Below are positions 1 to 8,168 of a DNA stretch of 31,087 nt, one piece after another; the stretch's first letter is position 1, and the number at the start of each line of letters is the position of its first letter. The notes beneath the pieces were generated by a model. The model was given only the letters and a program-made list of their open reading frames with translations, made no database searches and had not been told where the DNA came from. This stretch comes from SG8-41 sp964521405 (GTDB lineage Bacteria; Pseudomonadota; Gammaproteobacteria; Burkholderiales; SG8-41). The position numbers were made by a program, and so were the translations under genes. The stretch covers positions 1 through 31,087 of the forward strand of contig CAZFRR010000192.1 of the NCBI GenBank assembly GCA_964521405.1, read 5' to 3'.

Positions 1-512
1 TTCGGCATCTTCACCTGCGGCAGCGTCTGCGCGTTCATTTGCGCGCTTTCCCCGATGATGCCGTTCAGGTACAGCACGTACGCCGTCACCGCGTAAACGT
101 CGTCATTGGTGAGCGACAGCGGATTGTTCAGCGGCATCGCGCGCCGCGTGTAGTCGAACAGGGTCGTGGCGTAGGGCCAATAGCTGCCGACCGTGCGCAT
201 GGGCTTGCCCGTAGCAAGCGAGCCAGCGCCGCCGACGAGCGCGTCGGCGGGCTTGCCCATGCCTTTCGGGCCGTGGCACGCCTGGCATTGCGCGACGTAC
301 ACGGCCTCGCCACGCTTTGCATCTCCGCTGCCGGCCGGCAGCCCCGCGCCGCTCGGCGGAATGCTGATGTCCCAGCGCGCTACTTCCTCTGCGCTCACTG
401 CGGTGCCCAGCGCTGGTGGCTTGCCCGCGGGCGGCTGAACCGCGCAGGCCGCAAGGGCTGCGGCCGCAATCACGATAATGCCGGCGATAGGTATCCGTTT
501 AGACGTAAACAT
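1..512 (-). CDS. Cytochrome c lipoprotein, sulfite dehydrogenase electron-accepting subunit (SoxD/SorB-like), partial
   Basis: The first 170 codons are present; the 3' end lies beyond base 1. The protein begins MFTSKRIPIAG and has a short hydrophobic segment ending in LAAC, a lipobox, so it is probably a membrane-anchored periplasmic lipoprotein. A class I haem c motif, CQACH, lies near residue 77, and a Met in an AMPLNNP stretch about 50 residues later is a candidate distal ligand. The start is chosen from the lipobox and from a GGGAG sequence 8 nt upstream. Its first 14 bases overlap the end of the SoxC-type gene, so the two are translationally coupled. It would take electrons from the molybdenum subunit and pass them to the respiratory chain. 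Whether there is a second haem, as in true SoxD, cannot be seen. Confidence 0.85.
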   Translation of the reverse strand, partial: MFTSKRIPIAGIIVIAAAALAACAVQPPAGKPPALGTAVSAEEVARWDISIPPSGAGLPAGSGDAKRGEAVYVAQCQACHGPKGMGKPADALVGGAGSLATGKPMRTVGSYWPYATTLFDYTRRAMPLNNPLSLTNDDVYAVTAYVLYLNGIIGESAQMNAQTLPQVKMP

Positions 513-1797
513 TTTTCACGCTCCCGTCTGCGCCCACCGCCCAGCTGACGATGGAATTGTTGTGAAAGCGGATGTCTGGCGCGAACTGCGCGATCCACTC
601 CTTACGCGGCGGCTGAACATTGCCCTTTTCGTCGGTCGCGCGGCTTTGCAGCACCGCCGCCTGACCGGTCCACTCCCACGGCAGGCGGAAGCGCACCAGG
701 CTCTTCGGCCGCTCTTCGCCAATAAGCGCCGCAGCGGCCCAGGTTGCTCCGCCGTCGGTGGAGACTTCGACACGGCGGATGCGCCCGCTGCCGCTCCACG
801 CAATGCCGGAGATTTCGTAGTAGCCCTTGCGCGGCAAATTCATGGTGGACGAGGGCTTGGTGATCACCGACTTCACGCCCATCTCGAAGGTGAACTGCAG
901 TGCGCGGCCGTCAGGCAGCGGATCGGTGTATTTCGAGGTCTCGTCCTTGGTATGCGTTGGCCCTTCGGTCGCCTTCAGGCGCCGCAGCCACTTCACGCTC
1001 ATGTTGCCCTCCCAGCCCGGCAGCAGCAGCCGTACCGGATAGCCCTGCTCGGGACGCAGCCGCTCGCCGTTCTGGTAGAGCGCGATCATTGCGTCGTCCA
1101 TCGCCTTTTCAATCGGCACGCTGCGGCTCATGTGCGCCGAATCGGCACCTTCGGCAAGCAGCCACTTCGCCTGCGGCAGAATGCCCGCCTCCTCGAGTAG
1201 CATGCGCAAGGGAACGCCGGTCCACTCGCTGCACGCAATGTTTCCGTGGATCGCGCCGGCGGGCACTTGCGCGGGCTGCGGTGCAAGGGCGCGGTTGCTG
1301 TTGCCCGAGCACTCCAAGAACAGGGTACGCGTGGTCATCGGGTAGCTCCACAGCGATTCCATCGAGAACGTGAGGGGCCGCGCCACCAGCCCGTGCAGCA
1401 GCAATTGGTGCTGCTTGGGATCGATGTCGGGCGTGCCGCTGTGGCTACGGACGTTGTGTAGCGAGCTGGGCGTGATGATACCTTCCAGCGCCTCGATCGG
1501 CGCGAGCGCCGGGCCGGTTCCCGGCGCCAGATCCCCGTACGGGCGCAGGATATGGCGCATGACCGGCTGCTCGAAGCGCGAGCGCTCGCCATAACCGGTG
1601 AGCGCTGACCCATAGACGCGCTCCCAGGGCTGGCCCGCAAGGCCTTGAGCGTTCGCACCCTGCGTGAGTCCGGCCGAGGCAGCTACGCCCGCCGCCGCCG
1701 CGCCGCGCTTGAGGAACGTGCGGCGGCCTATCCTGTCAGGTTGCCCGGAAGATGGGCGCGCGACCGGCGCCCGTGAAGAACGATCTCTGGCGTCCAT
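499..1797 (-). CDS. soxC: Sulfite dehydrogenase molybdenum subunit (SoxC/sulfite oxidase family)
   Basis: This 432-residue periplasmic molybdopterin enzyme has a Tat signal near the N-terminus (GRRTFLKRG followed by an Ala-rich stretch). The sulfite oxidase fold is recognisable from TLFLECSGN, which holds the Mo-binding cysteine, from EWTGVPLRMLLEEAG, and from a C-terminal dimerisation domain (GYYEISGIAWSGSGRIRRVEVS, VSTDGGATW). The length fits SoxC. It oxidises sulfite, or sulfane sulfur if it works within a Sox complex, and hands electrons to the overlapping cytochrome. An ATG nine codons upstream (1824) is also open, but the chosen ATG follows a GGGGGGA ribosome-binding sequence. No other sox genes are in view, so a stand-alone sulfite dehydrogenase is equally possible. 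Confidence 0.88.
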   Translation of the reverse strand: MDARDRSSRAPVARPSSGQPDRIGRRTFLKRGAAAAGVAASAGLTQGANAQGLAGQPWERVYGSALTGYGERSRFEQPVMRHILRPYGDLAPGTGPALAPIEALEGIITPSSLHNVRSHSGTPDIDPKQHQLLLHGLVARPLTFSMESLWSYPMTTRTLFLECSGNSNRALAPQPAQVPAGAIHGNIACSEWTGVPLRMLLEEAGILPQAKWLLAEGADSAHMSRSVPIEKAMDDAMIALYQNGERLRPEQGYPVRLLLPGWEGNMSVKWLRRLKATEGPTHTKDETSKYTDPLPDGRALQFTFEMGVKSVITKPSSTMNLPRKGYYEISGIAWSGSGRIRRVEVSTDGGATWAAAALIGEERPKSLVRFRLPWEWTGQAAVLQSRATDEKGNVQPPRKEWIAQFAPDIRFHNNSIVSWAVGADGSVKNVYV

Positions 1798-1987
1798 GAG
1801 TCCCCCCGCAAAAAAAGCTGCCATGCCGGAGCTGATTTTCGGGGCGGCGCCGTCACATGGCGGAACGCGCCGGCCGGCGGGTTCGTCTTGTTGGTTTTGC
1901 CCGCCTCGGTGTGATGCCGGTCCATCTTACGCGCTTCTCGACGGAACGGATGCCCCCGAACGCCAAAGCCGGCCCAGCTCCAGACTA

Positions 1988-1993
1988 TATAAT
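1988..1993 (+). promoter_or_regulatory. Candidate -10 box upstream of the 2036 gene
   Basis: A perfect TATAAT lies in a short AT-rich island (1985-1997) inside otherwise GC-rich sequence, 42 bases before the TTG start at 2036. No good -35 box is visible at the right spacing, so this is a weak prediction. The rest of 1798-2035 shows no gene. Confidence 0.4.
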
Positions 1994-2035
1994 TAATCGC
2001 CCGTTGTCCGCCGCCGGACGCATGCGAGGCCGCCC

Positions 2036-2782
2036 TTGGATCGAGCACTCTGGATCACCTGGTACGACCTGCCGCAGGAAGGGCGCGACGCCTATCTGGC
2101 ATGGCTTCACGGCGCGTATATCCCGAAAATCATGGAACAGCCCGGCCTGCTCTGGGCGGCGCATTTCGCCTCGGAAGAACAGCCGGTGCGGACGGAAAAG
2201 AAAAGGCCCCGGCGCCATCCGCCAGCGGGATCGGTACCCGGCGGATACCGTTATCTGCTGCTGTTCGGGGCCGCGGACATCCAGTCATTCGCCAACCCGA
2301 CCCCGCGGCAACTTCACGAGCGGCTACCGGACGGCGACCGCAAAATGCTGGCGCTGAGAAGCGGCGAGGCCGTGAACCTCATGATCGAGCAGGCCCGCAT
2401 AGCGGGTCCCGACGCCGGCGGGCGCGATCCGGCGCAGGCGCTCTCCCCCTGCATCCAGCTCGGCAGCTTCATCCACGATGACGACGAGGAACTGCTCGCG
2501 TGGTACACCCAGTGGCGCCTGCCCTCGATGACGGAGCAGCCGGGCTGCGTTGCGGTGCGCAAGCTGGTTTCCGTCTCGGGCTGGGCCAAGCACGCGATCC
2601 TGCACGAGTTCACGTCGGTGGAGGAACGCAACGCGAACTTCGTGAATTTCGAGGAGAAACATCATCCGGACCAGGCCGTGTGGTCCGCAAAAGTCACGGG
2701 CCAGGTCGTTCACTATCCCGGCTCGCCCAACGTCGCCCGCCGCATCTGGTCTACAGTTAAAGATCCGTCAAAGATCAAATAG
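2036..2782 (+). CDS. Hypothetical protein with two ferredoxin-like (dimeric alpha/beta-barrel) halves
   Basis: This is a 248-residue soluble protein with no signal peptide. Two related halves can be seen. The first runs ALWITWYDLPQEGRDAYLAWLHGAYIPKIMEQPG and the second IQLGSFIHDDDEELLAWYTQWRLP-SMTEQPG. Each pairs a strand with a helix ending in the same EQPG turn, as in tandem dimeric alpha/beta-barrel (EthD/NIPSNAP-like) proteins. The function is unknown. The TTG start is supported by GAGG at 2026-2029, six bases upstream; no in-frame ATG gives a full-length protein. The TAG stop lies in the first unit of a repeat block. It may share a transcript with the alpha/beta hydrolase 197 bases downstream. 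Confidence 0.7.
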   Translation: MDRALWITWYDLPQEGRDAYLAWLHGAYIPKIMEQPGLLWAAHFASEEQPVRTEKKRPRRHPPAGSVPGGYRYLLLFGAADIQSFANPTPRQLHERLPDGDRKMLALRSGEAVNLMIEQARIAGPDAGGRDPAQALSPCIQLGSFIHDDDEELLAWYTQWRLPSMTEQPGCVAVRKLVSVSGWAKHAILHEFTSVEERNANFVNFEEKHHPDQAVWSAKVTGQVVHYPGSPNVARRIWSTVKDPSKIK

Positions 2783-2966
2783 ACAGGATTTACAGGGTTT
2801 ACAAAACTTGAATCAAGATCAAAAACAATGGACAGGATTAACAAGATTTACAGGATTAAATCCAGAAACAAGAACAAGATCGAGCTTTATTTGTTTTGGT
2901 TCTAATCTTGTTAATCATGTAAATCCTGTCTATTGCCTTTGTTAATCTTGTAAATCCTGTCTATTC
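2781..2966 (+). repeat. Imperfect ACAGGATTAACAAGATTTAC repeat block with inverted arms
   Basis: The left half has several units of the type GACAGGATT-TACAGGATT-AACAAGATT. The right half (from about 2903) has the same units inverted (AATCTTGT-TAATC-ATGTAAATCCTGTCTATT), so the block can fold into a long hairpin. It begins inside the stop codon of the upstream gene and ends 13 bases before the next ATG. It fills essentially the whole gap. Confidence 0.85.
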
Positions 2967-2979
2967 ATTTTTTTCAACA

Positions 2980-3870
2980 ATGCCCTACGCCACCACCCGC
3001 GACGGAGTGAGCCTGTACTACGAGGAAGCCGGCCGCGGCACGCCCATCGTCTTCGTGCACGAGTTCTCCGGCGATTGCCGCAGCTGGGAACCGCAGTTGC
3101 GCTTCTTCAGCCGCCGCTACCGCTCAATCGCGTTCAACGCCCGTGGCTACCCGCCGTCGGACGTGCCGCGCGCCCGCGCGAAGTACTCGCAGGCCATCGT
3201 CGCCGACGACATCACCGACCTCCTGCGCCATCTTGGGCTCGGGAAGGCGCACGCGGTCGGCTCGGCGATGGGCGGCAATACCGTGCTGCACTTCGGCTTG
3301 CGCCAGCCAAAGATGGCGCTCTCACTGACGGCGATCAATCCAGGCGTAGGCGCCGACCCGGACCCGAAGAAACGCGCGCAGTTCCTGCGCGACATCGAAA
3401 CCATGGCGACGCGCTTCGAGACGCTCGGCCTGCCAGAAGCGATCCGCGAACACCGCGTCGGGCCGTCGCGCGTGCAATTCCAGATGAAAGACCCGCGCGG
3501 CTTCGCCGAATTCGGGCAGCGCTCCGGTGAGCTCTCGGGTCCGGGATCGGCCAACACTTTCCGCGGCGTCCACGCAAAGCGGCAGCCGGTCCACGCGCTC
3601 GAGCGGGGATTGCGCCGGTTGCGGGTGCCGCTCTTGGTGGTGATCGGCGACGAGGACGATAAGTGCCTGGAGCCTGGCCTCTTCATCAAGCGCGCCTGCC
3701 CCGCCGCCGCGCTCTCGGTCGTCCCCTGGTCCGGCCACCTGGTGAACCTGGAAGAGCCGGAATTTTTCAACCGCCTGTTGCTGCAGTTCCTGACCCTGGT
3801 GGACACCGGCCGCTGGCGCGCGCGCGACCCCCGCTCGCTCGGGCTCTCTGTTCTGTCGAACAAAGGATGA
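2980..3870 (+). CDS. Alpha/beta hydrolase fold protein with Ala in place of the nucleophile Ser
   Basis: A 296-residue cytoplasmic protein of the 3-oxoadipate enol-lactonase/dienelactone type. It has strand-turn motifs YYEEAGRGTPIVFVHEFSGD (residues 11-30), then HAVGSAMGGNTVL. Where the family normally reads GHSMGG, this reads GSAMGG, so the nucleophile position is Ala96 with Ser95 just before it. The acid (Asp224 in VVIGDEDD) and the histidine (His253 in WSGHLVN) are in place. It could be a hydrolase using another mechanism, as in Ala-containing relatives such as RutD as I recall them, or a catalytically inert homologue. No ribosome-binding sequence is visible because the repeat block reaches almost to the ATG. 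The C-terminus is close to an AAGGATGA repeat unit. Confidence 0.8.
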   Translation: MPYATTRDGVSLYYEEAGRGTPIVFVHEFSGDCRSWEPQLRFFSRRYRSIAFNARGYPPSDVPRARAKYSQAIVADDITDLLRHLGLGKAHAVGSAMGGNTVLHFGLRQPKMALSLTAINPGVGADPDPKKRAQFLRDIETMATRFETLGLPEAIREHRVGPSRVQFQMKDPRGFAEFGQRSGELSGPGSANTFRGVHAKRQPVHALERGLRRLRVPLLVVIGDEDDKCLEPGLFIKRACPAAALSVVPWSGHLVNLEEPEFFNRLLLQFLTLVDTGRWRARDPRSLGLSVLSNKG

Positions 3871-3877
3871 GAATCTA

Positions 3878-3958
3878 AGGTTCCGTGTTCCGAGTTCCGG
3901 GTTCCGGGTTCCGGGTTCCGGGTTTAACTCAGAACTTGGAACTTTGAACTCGAAACTC
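3878..3958 (+). repeat. GGGTTCC(G) simple repeat
   Basis: Tandem degenerate units of GTTCCGG (GTTCCGAGTTCCGGGTTCC and similar) are followed by the AACTTGGAACTTTGAACTC type. The block fills the gap between two convergent genes. The same family recurs inverted at 29385-29492. Confidence 0.85.
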
Positions 3959-3959
3959 G

Positions 3960-4976
3960 TCACTCCGGCTGAATGCCGGCGCTCTTCACGATCTTCGCAA
4001 TCCGTGCCATTTCGGTCTTGATCATTTCCGCGAATTGCTCGGGCGTGCCGGTCGCAGGCTCGACCCCGTCCGCCCGAAGCCTTTCCAGCACGTCGGGCAG
4101 ACTAATCACCGCGGCGACTTCCTGGTTGAGCCGGTCGATCGCGGCGCGCGGCGTGCCGGCGGCGCTCAACAGCCCGTACCACGTCATCAATTCGTAGCCG
4201 GGCACGCCGGATTCGGCAATCGTCGGCACCTCGGGCATTGCGCTCACCCGTTTGATCGTCGACACAGCCATGACTCTGACGCGGCCGGTGCGAGAGTGCT
4301 GCAGGGCATTCACCGCGCTCGTGAACAGCGCCTGGATCTGGCCCGCGATCACGTCCACCGCCGCCGGGCCGGCGCCCTTGTACGGGACGTGGGTGATCTG
4401 GATGCCCGCGCTCGCCTGGAGCAGCGCGCCGGCGAGATGCCCCGTGCTGCCGACCCCGCCGGAGCCGTAGTTGATCTCGCCCGGCTTCGCCCTGGCCAGC
4501 GCGATGAACTCCCGCATCGTCTTCGCGGGAAGCGATGGATGCACCACCAGCACCTGGGGCACCACGCCGATAAGCGTGATCGGCGCGAGGTCGCGCACGG
4601 GATCGTAGGGCAGCTTCTTGTAGATCGCCGGATGGACCACCAGCGACCCGGACACGAACAGAATGGTGTAGCCGTCGGGCGGCGCCTTGGCCGCGGCGGC
4701 CACCGCGATGGTGCCGCCCGCGCCGGTGCGGTTCTCAACGATCACCGACTGGCCGAGGCGCTCGGAGAGCCGCAGCGCAATCGCCCGCGCCACCACATCA
4801 GTGCCGCTGCCCGGGCCGGGCCCGACGATGAAGCGCACCGGTTTTACCGGATACGGCTGCGCGCCGGCCGTGGAGCACATGAGTACCGCGGCCAGCGCCG
4901 CAGCCGATCCAGGGATGAGGGCGGAGGGATGAGGGATGAGGGAAAACCACCCCGCCTTCTGCAACGTGCTCCTCAT
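3960..4976 (-). CDS. Bug/TctC-family tripartite tricarboxylate transporter substrate-binding protein
   Basis: A 338-residue exported binding protein. After the signal sequence (cleavage probably after AGA in STAGAQP) come the family motifs: YPVKPVRFIVGPGPGSGTD, VVENRTGAGG-like IVENRTGAGGT, PPDGYTILFVSG, and later HVPYKGAGPAAVDVIAGQIQ. It would bind a carboxylate in the periplasm; no TctA/TctB membrane partner is nearby, the usual situation for Bug proteins in Burkholderiales. The gene lies 31 bases after the amidohydrolase gene, probably in one operon. The N-terminal residues SLIPHPSALIPG are encoded by a GGATGAGGG repeat that lies inside the coding sequence, so the real start or signal peptide may have been remodelled. 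Confidence 0.9.
   Translation of the reverse strand: MRSTLQKAGWFSLIPHPSALIPGSAAALAAVLMCSTAGAQPYPVKPVRFIVGPGPGSGTDVVARAIALRLSERLGQSVIVENRTGAGGTIAVAAAAKAPPDGYTILFVSGSLVVHPAIYKKLPYDPVRDLAPITLIGVVPQVLVVHPSLPAKTMREFIALARAKPGEINYGSGGVGSTGHLAGALLQASAGIQITHVPYKGAGPAAVDVIAGQIQALFTSAVNALQHSRTGRVRVMAVSTIKRVSAMPEVPTIAESGVPGYELMTWYGLLSAAGTPRAAIDRLNQEVAAVISLPDVLERLRADGVEPATGTPEQFAEMIKTEMARIAKIVKSAGIQPE
4913..4955 (+). repeat. GGATGAGGG simple repeat inside a signal-peptide region
   Basis: Units GGATGAGGGCGGAGGGATGA and GGGATGAGGGA belong to the same GGATGA(A/G)GG family found between genes elsewhere in the window. Here they lie in the 5' coding part of the Bug protein on the opposite strand. Confidence 0.75.
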
Positions 4977-5007
4977 CGGCGTCAGTCCTCAGCCGTCCAT
5001 CATCAAA

Positions 5008-5868
5008 TCAGAATCCGAACAAGCGCTGGGGATTGTCGACGAGGATTTTTTTGCGCATCGGCTCATCCGCCCACTGGCCGAGCAGGTTGAAGAGCTCGGT
5101 TGAAGTCACCTTGTCGGCGAACGAGAGATGGGGATAGTCGCTGCCCCAGATGATGCGGTCGGGCACCGCCTCGATCAGCGCGCGCGCCATCGGCGCGACG
5201 TCGGCGAAGCCCGGCGCAACCGACATGCGGTAGGTGCCGGTGAACTTTACCCAGCACCTGTCGCTTGCGCGCAGGTAATCGAGAAACTGCCGGAAGCCCG
5301 TCTGCTGCGGGCCCTCCTTCGCCAGGAACATGCCCATGTGCGCGACAGTGTGGAGCGACTTCAACTTCTTCATCACCGGCAGCAACTCCTGAGTGAGCCA
5401 GCCGGGCGTGAGGAAATCGAGCATCCAGCCGATCTCCGCGCAACGCGCATCCAGGCGCTCGATGCGCGACAGCATGGTCTTCGAATAGCCGGGCTCGAAC
5501 GGCTTGATCGGGTTCTCGTTGATGCGGATGCCGCGCACGCCGATCCGGTTCAGCCGCTCGAACTCGGCGTCGGGAGCGTCCTCTCCGAGATCCACGATGC
5601 CGCGGCATTTCCTGATGCCAGTCTCGCGCATCGCGTCGAGCATGCAGTCGTTGTTGCGGCCGTAGGCGCTCGGCTGCACGAACACGAAGCGCTCGCACCC
5701 GAGATGGCGCGCGAGCTTGAGGTAGTCTTCCAACGGCGCGTGCGGCGGGGTGTAGCGGATGTCCGCTCCGTAGGCATAGCGCCCCGGCAGGCCGAACACG
5801 TGGAAATGGGAATCACAGGACAACGCTGGCGCGTGAAATGCCGGCGTGCCTTCGCGGATGATGGACAT
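5008..5868 (-). CDS. Amidohydrolase, 2-pyrone-4,6-dicarboxylate lactonase-like
   Basis: A 286-residue cytoplasmic TIM-barrel metal-dependent hydrolase (amidohydrolase_2 type). The start shows CDSHFHVFGLPGRYAY with the HFH metal motif. The middle has RFVFVQPSAYGRNNDCMLDAM and GVRGIRINENP. The end has IIWGSDYPHLSF with the catalytic Asp, then ILVDNPQRLFGF. This is the pattern of LigI-like PDC lactonases and relatives acting on aromatic ring-cleavage products. It follows the Ni/Co permease and precedes the Bug protein on the same strand. The exact substrate is uncertain because many relatives are uncharacterised. The ribosome-binding sequence is weak. Confidence 0.85.
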   Translation of the reverse strand: MSIIREGTPAFHAPALSCDSHFHVFGLPGRYAYGADIRYTPPHAPLEDYLKLARHLGCERFVFVQPSAYGRNNDCMLDAMRETGIRKCRGIVDLGEDAPDAEFERLNRIGVRGIRINENPIKPFEPGYSKTMLSRIERLDARCAEIGWMLDFLTPGWLTQELLPVMKKLKSLHTVAHMGMFLAKEGPQQTGFRQFLDYLRASDRCWVKFTGTYRMSVAPGFADVAPMARALIEAVPDRIIWGSDYPHLSFADKVTSTELFNLLGQWADEPMRKKILVDNPQRLFGF

Positions 5869-5884
5869 AGGCGGTTCTGATCAA

Positions 5885-6057
5885 TGATGAAGGATGAACG
5901 TGGAAGGATGACCCTCACGCTGCGCGAGATCAACTGCCATGTCCCGCCCTTGCACTAACGTACGGGTGGAACACTGGCCGGACGTCAGTGAGAGGCCAGG
6001 ATGAAATCTATCAAGCGAAGGCTGGCGGTCATCCTTCATCCTTCCGCCTTCATCCTT
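5885..6057 (-). repeat. Dispersed ~175-nt element, copy A
   Basis: Read on the minus strand, the element starts GAAGGATGAAGGCGGAAGG and ends GGGTCATCCTTCCACGTTCA. Its interior aligns base for base with copy C (22593-22770), sharing TCCTGGCCT, CCGGCCAG, TAGTG-AAGGGCGG and the GCGTGAGGGTCATCC end. It occupies the gap between the permease and amidohydrolase genes. The permease stop codon lies inside its outer arm. Confidence 0.8.
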
Positions 6058-6868
6058 CCTGGGCGGCGGGCGCCGCCCTCGCCGCGCGCATGGCGAGCAC
6101 AAAGACCGTAAGCATCGCCAGCGCAACGGCCACACCGAGGGCGAGGCCAAGGCTTTGCAGCTTCTCGTCCACCGCCGGCCAGTAGAGCTTGGCAAAGCCC
6201 AGGCCGGCAATGGCGATACTCAGCAGCGCCACGGCGACGCTCATGATCCTCGAGGCCACCGCGGCGCGCCGGTCGGCGCGGTAAATGAGCTGGCTGATGC
6301 AGAAACCGTTCAGGCTGTCGGTGGTGACCATGCCCGCCGTGAACACCAGCCCCAGCATGGCAGCGAACATCCAGCCGGCGACATGGGAGCCCGCGATCGA
6401 GAACAGCATCGCCTGGCTGATGGTGTCGAACGACAGCGCGAACGCCGCGCCGACGGAGGCCATGACGGCCGGGTGACTCGTTTCCACGAGACTGCCGAGG
6501 AGCCGGCTTTTCAGCCCGACCGTCCGCACCACTTCGCCGGGCCGCGCGCGGAACACTGCCACGAGATTGGCCGCAGCGAGCACGAGCAGAAAAAAGATCG
6601 AAACCCCCGCGCCGGTCAGCTCGAGCCATTCCGGCGCGCGCCATTCCGCGGCCACGGTAGCGACGAGAATCGCCACCAGCGTGACCACGCCGCCGTGGCC
6701 GAGCGAAAACAGCAGCCCCGAGAGCCGCGACAGCCGCGGGCGACTGACGGCGTTGAAGCGCGCCATCCCGTCGATCGTGACCAGGTGGTCGGGATCCATC
6801 CCGTGCTTCAAGCCGAGCAGGAACACGAGGGAAGCGAGCGCCAGCCAATCGTGCGACAGGTTTTCCAT
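6050..6868 (-). CDS. Nickel/cobalt permease, NiCoT (HoxN/NixA) family
   Basis: A 272-residue integral membrane protein with about six to seven hydrophobic segments. The family signature H-x4-D-H in helix II is present as KHGMDPDHLVTIDG (His22, Asp27, His28). A second conserved stretch, LGSLVETSHPAVMASVGAAFALSFDTISQA, lies in the middle. It imports Ni2+ or Co2+. It is shorter than many NiCoTs (about 330-370 residues). The final residues QEG and the TGA stop are supplied by the GGATGAAGG repeat, so the C-terminus may be trimmed. No ribosome-binding sequence is visible because a TTAGC repeat abuts the ATG. Cobalt import would suit a B12-linked role for the nearby EutA-like protein, but that link is inference. 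Confidence 0.85.
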   Translation of the reverse strand: MENLSHDWLALASLVFLLGLKHGMDPDHLVTIDGMARFNAVSRPRLSRLSGLLFSLGHGGVVTLVAILVATVAAEWRAPEWLELTGAGVSIFFLLVLAAANLVAVFRARPGEVVRTVGLKSRLLGSLVETSHPAVMASVGAAFALSFDTISQAMLFSIAGSHVAGWMFAAMLGLVFTAGMVTTDSLNGFCISQLIYRADRRAAVASRIMSVAVALLSIAIAGLGFAKLYWPAVDEKLQSLGLALGVAVALAMLTVFVLAMRAARAAPAAQEG

Positions 6869-6967
6869 TTTTTAGCTATTAGCAGTTAGCGATTAGCAAT
6901 TGGCGGTTAGCGGTTGGCGATTGGCGATTGGCTAAGAGCTAAAAGCTAAGTGCTAAAAGCCAATAGC
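6869..6967 (+). repeat. TTAGCGATTAGC / AGCTAAAAGC simple repeat
   Basis: Degenerate units TAGCNATTAGC, GGCGATTGGC and AGCTAAAAGC form a block with internal inverted symmetry. It fills the whole gap between the solute-binding protein and the permease, touching the permease ATG. Confidence 0.85.
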
Positions 6968-6970
6968 GCT

Positions 6971-8017
6971 TCATCTTTTCAGAAACAGCTCCTCCCAGAG
7001 CTTCTGCCACTTCTGCGACTCGTCGATCACCGCCACCGGGTCGAGATAGGTCATGCTGAAGTTGGTGAGGCTGGATTTGACCCTGGTATTGACCGGCGGC
7101 CGCCCCATGGACTCGTACAATCTCTGGCCATCCTCCGCGGACAGAACAAAATCCGCGTAGAGCAGGGCCGCGGCAGGATGCGGCGCGTTGCGGGTGATGC
7201 CGAGCCCCTGCGGGCGCGCCACTGCGTCGATCGCCACCCAGTCAATGGGCGCGCCCTTGCGCTTCAGCGGCTCCGCGTTGCCGCTGTAGATGGTGAGGCC
7301 CACCGGGATCTCGCCCGCCACCACCATCTGGGCGAGCAGAATGTGCCCCTTGCGCACCTCGGGCCTGAGCTCCGCCAGTTTCCTGAAGAACGCCATGCCC
7401 TGCGCCTCGCCCCATTTCTTCACCAGCGTGGCCATCCACTCGAAATCGCCCGCCTCGATTCCGATCCTGCCCTTCCACTTCGGGTCGGCGAATCCCATGA
7501 GGCTCGTCGGCAACTCTTCCCGCTTCACGAGGTTGGTGTTGTAGCCGACGACGAAGATCTGCAGGCGGTCCGGCATCCACAGGCGGTGTTTCGGCATGAT
7601 GGCGGCAGGCAAGTCGACAGCGTGCGGGGTGAAATACGGTGCGAAGATGTTCTCGCGGGCCAGGTTTTCCATCTCGGGGCCATTGGTCGCAATCACGTCG
7701 GCGGTGTGGTGCCCTGCCTTCGCCTCGTTCAGGGCGCGCTGGACCACGCGCTCGGAAATGGACCGCCACAGCTCGACCTTGATGCCGTATTTCTTCTCGA
7801 ACGCCTGCACCAGCGGCTGGGCCTCGGTCGGCCCGAGGGAAGTGTAGACGGTGAGCGCCCCCTCCTGCTTCGCGCGCTCGATCAGCCGTTTCCCCCGGTC
7901 CGGCCCCTGGTAATTCAGGATATCGCCGGGCTTTGCGGGGGCCTGTGCCGGCACGGCTGTCGGCATCAACGCCGCAGCCAGAACGAATGGCACGACCCAT
8001 GCCAGCTTTGTCATCAT
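6971..8017 (-). CDS. ABC transporter substrate-binding protein (family 1, Fe3+-type fold)
   Basis: A 348-residue periplasmic binding protein starting MMTKLAWVVPFVLAAAL with a signal peptide ending near PAQA. The mature part has the features of the other three paralogues in the window: ILNYQGPDRGKRLIERAKQEGALTVYTS near the N-terminus, FEKKYGIKVELWR, the KWKGRIGIEAGDFEW motif, and NPxS/TR-like ends. It is the most divergent of the four. The start was chosen over an upstream TTG (8074) because the signal peptide begins here and GAGAG lies just upstream. It likely feeds the permease/ATPase at 11813-14875, which lies divergently beyond the UbiD gene. The ligand is unknown; such genes are often labelled iron transporters but in this context may bind an organic acid. 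Confidence 0.88.
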   Translation of the reverse strand: MMTKLAWVVPFVLAAALMPTAVPAQAPAKPGDILNYQGPDRGKRLIERAKQEGALTVYTSLGPTEAQPLVQAFEKKYGIKVELWRSISERVVQRALNEAKAGHHTADVIATNGPEMENLARENIFAPYFTPHAVDLPAAIMPKHRLWMPDRLQIFVVGYNTNLVKREELPTSLMGFADPKWKGRIGIEAGDFEWMATLVKKWGEAQGMAFFRKLAELRPEVRKGHILLAQMVVAGEIPVGLTIYSGNAEPLKRKGAPIDWVAIDAVARPQGLGITRNAPHPAAALLYADFVLSAEDGQRLYESMGRPPVNTRVKSSLTNFSMTYLDPVAVIDESQKWQKLWEELFLKR

Positions 8018-8088
8018 GGTGATTTCTCTCTTCCCTTTCCGGCTACCGGCCCCACGCAACGCAGCCTGTCTCAATTGTTCGCCGCGCG

Positions 8089-8117
8089 TTGTTCTACGGC
8101 CGAGCCTACACTAATAT
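8089..8117 (+). promoter_or_regulatory. Candidate promoter for the UbiD gene
   Basis: TTGTTC (8089-8094) and TAATAT (8112-8117) are separated by 17 bases, about 50 bases before the start codon. This gap (8018-8168) is the only stretch between the divergent SBP and UbiD genes and has no repeat element. Confidence 0.4.
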
Positions 8118-8168
8118 AGCGAGTTTTCTCGGGCCGCGCGAGGCCAAGAGAGCCTCCAAGGAGGGTTC

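Noticed and set aside
2781..2966. CRISPR array
   Set aside because: Units are degenerate with no regular unique spacers, and no cas genes are nearby; the block is a simple inverted repeat.
6869..6967. tRNA or small RNA gene in the TTAGC block
   Set aside because: The sequence is a simple repeat without cloverleaf pairing.
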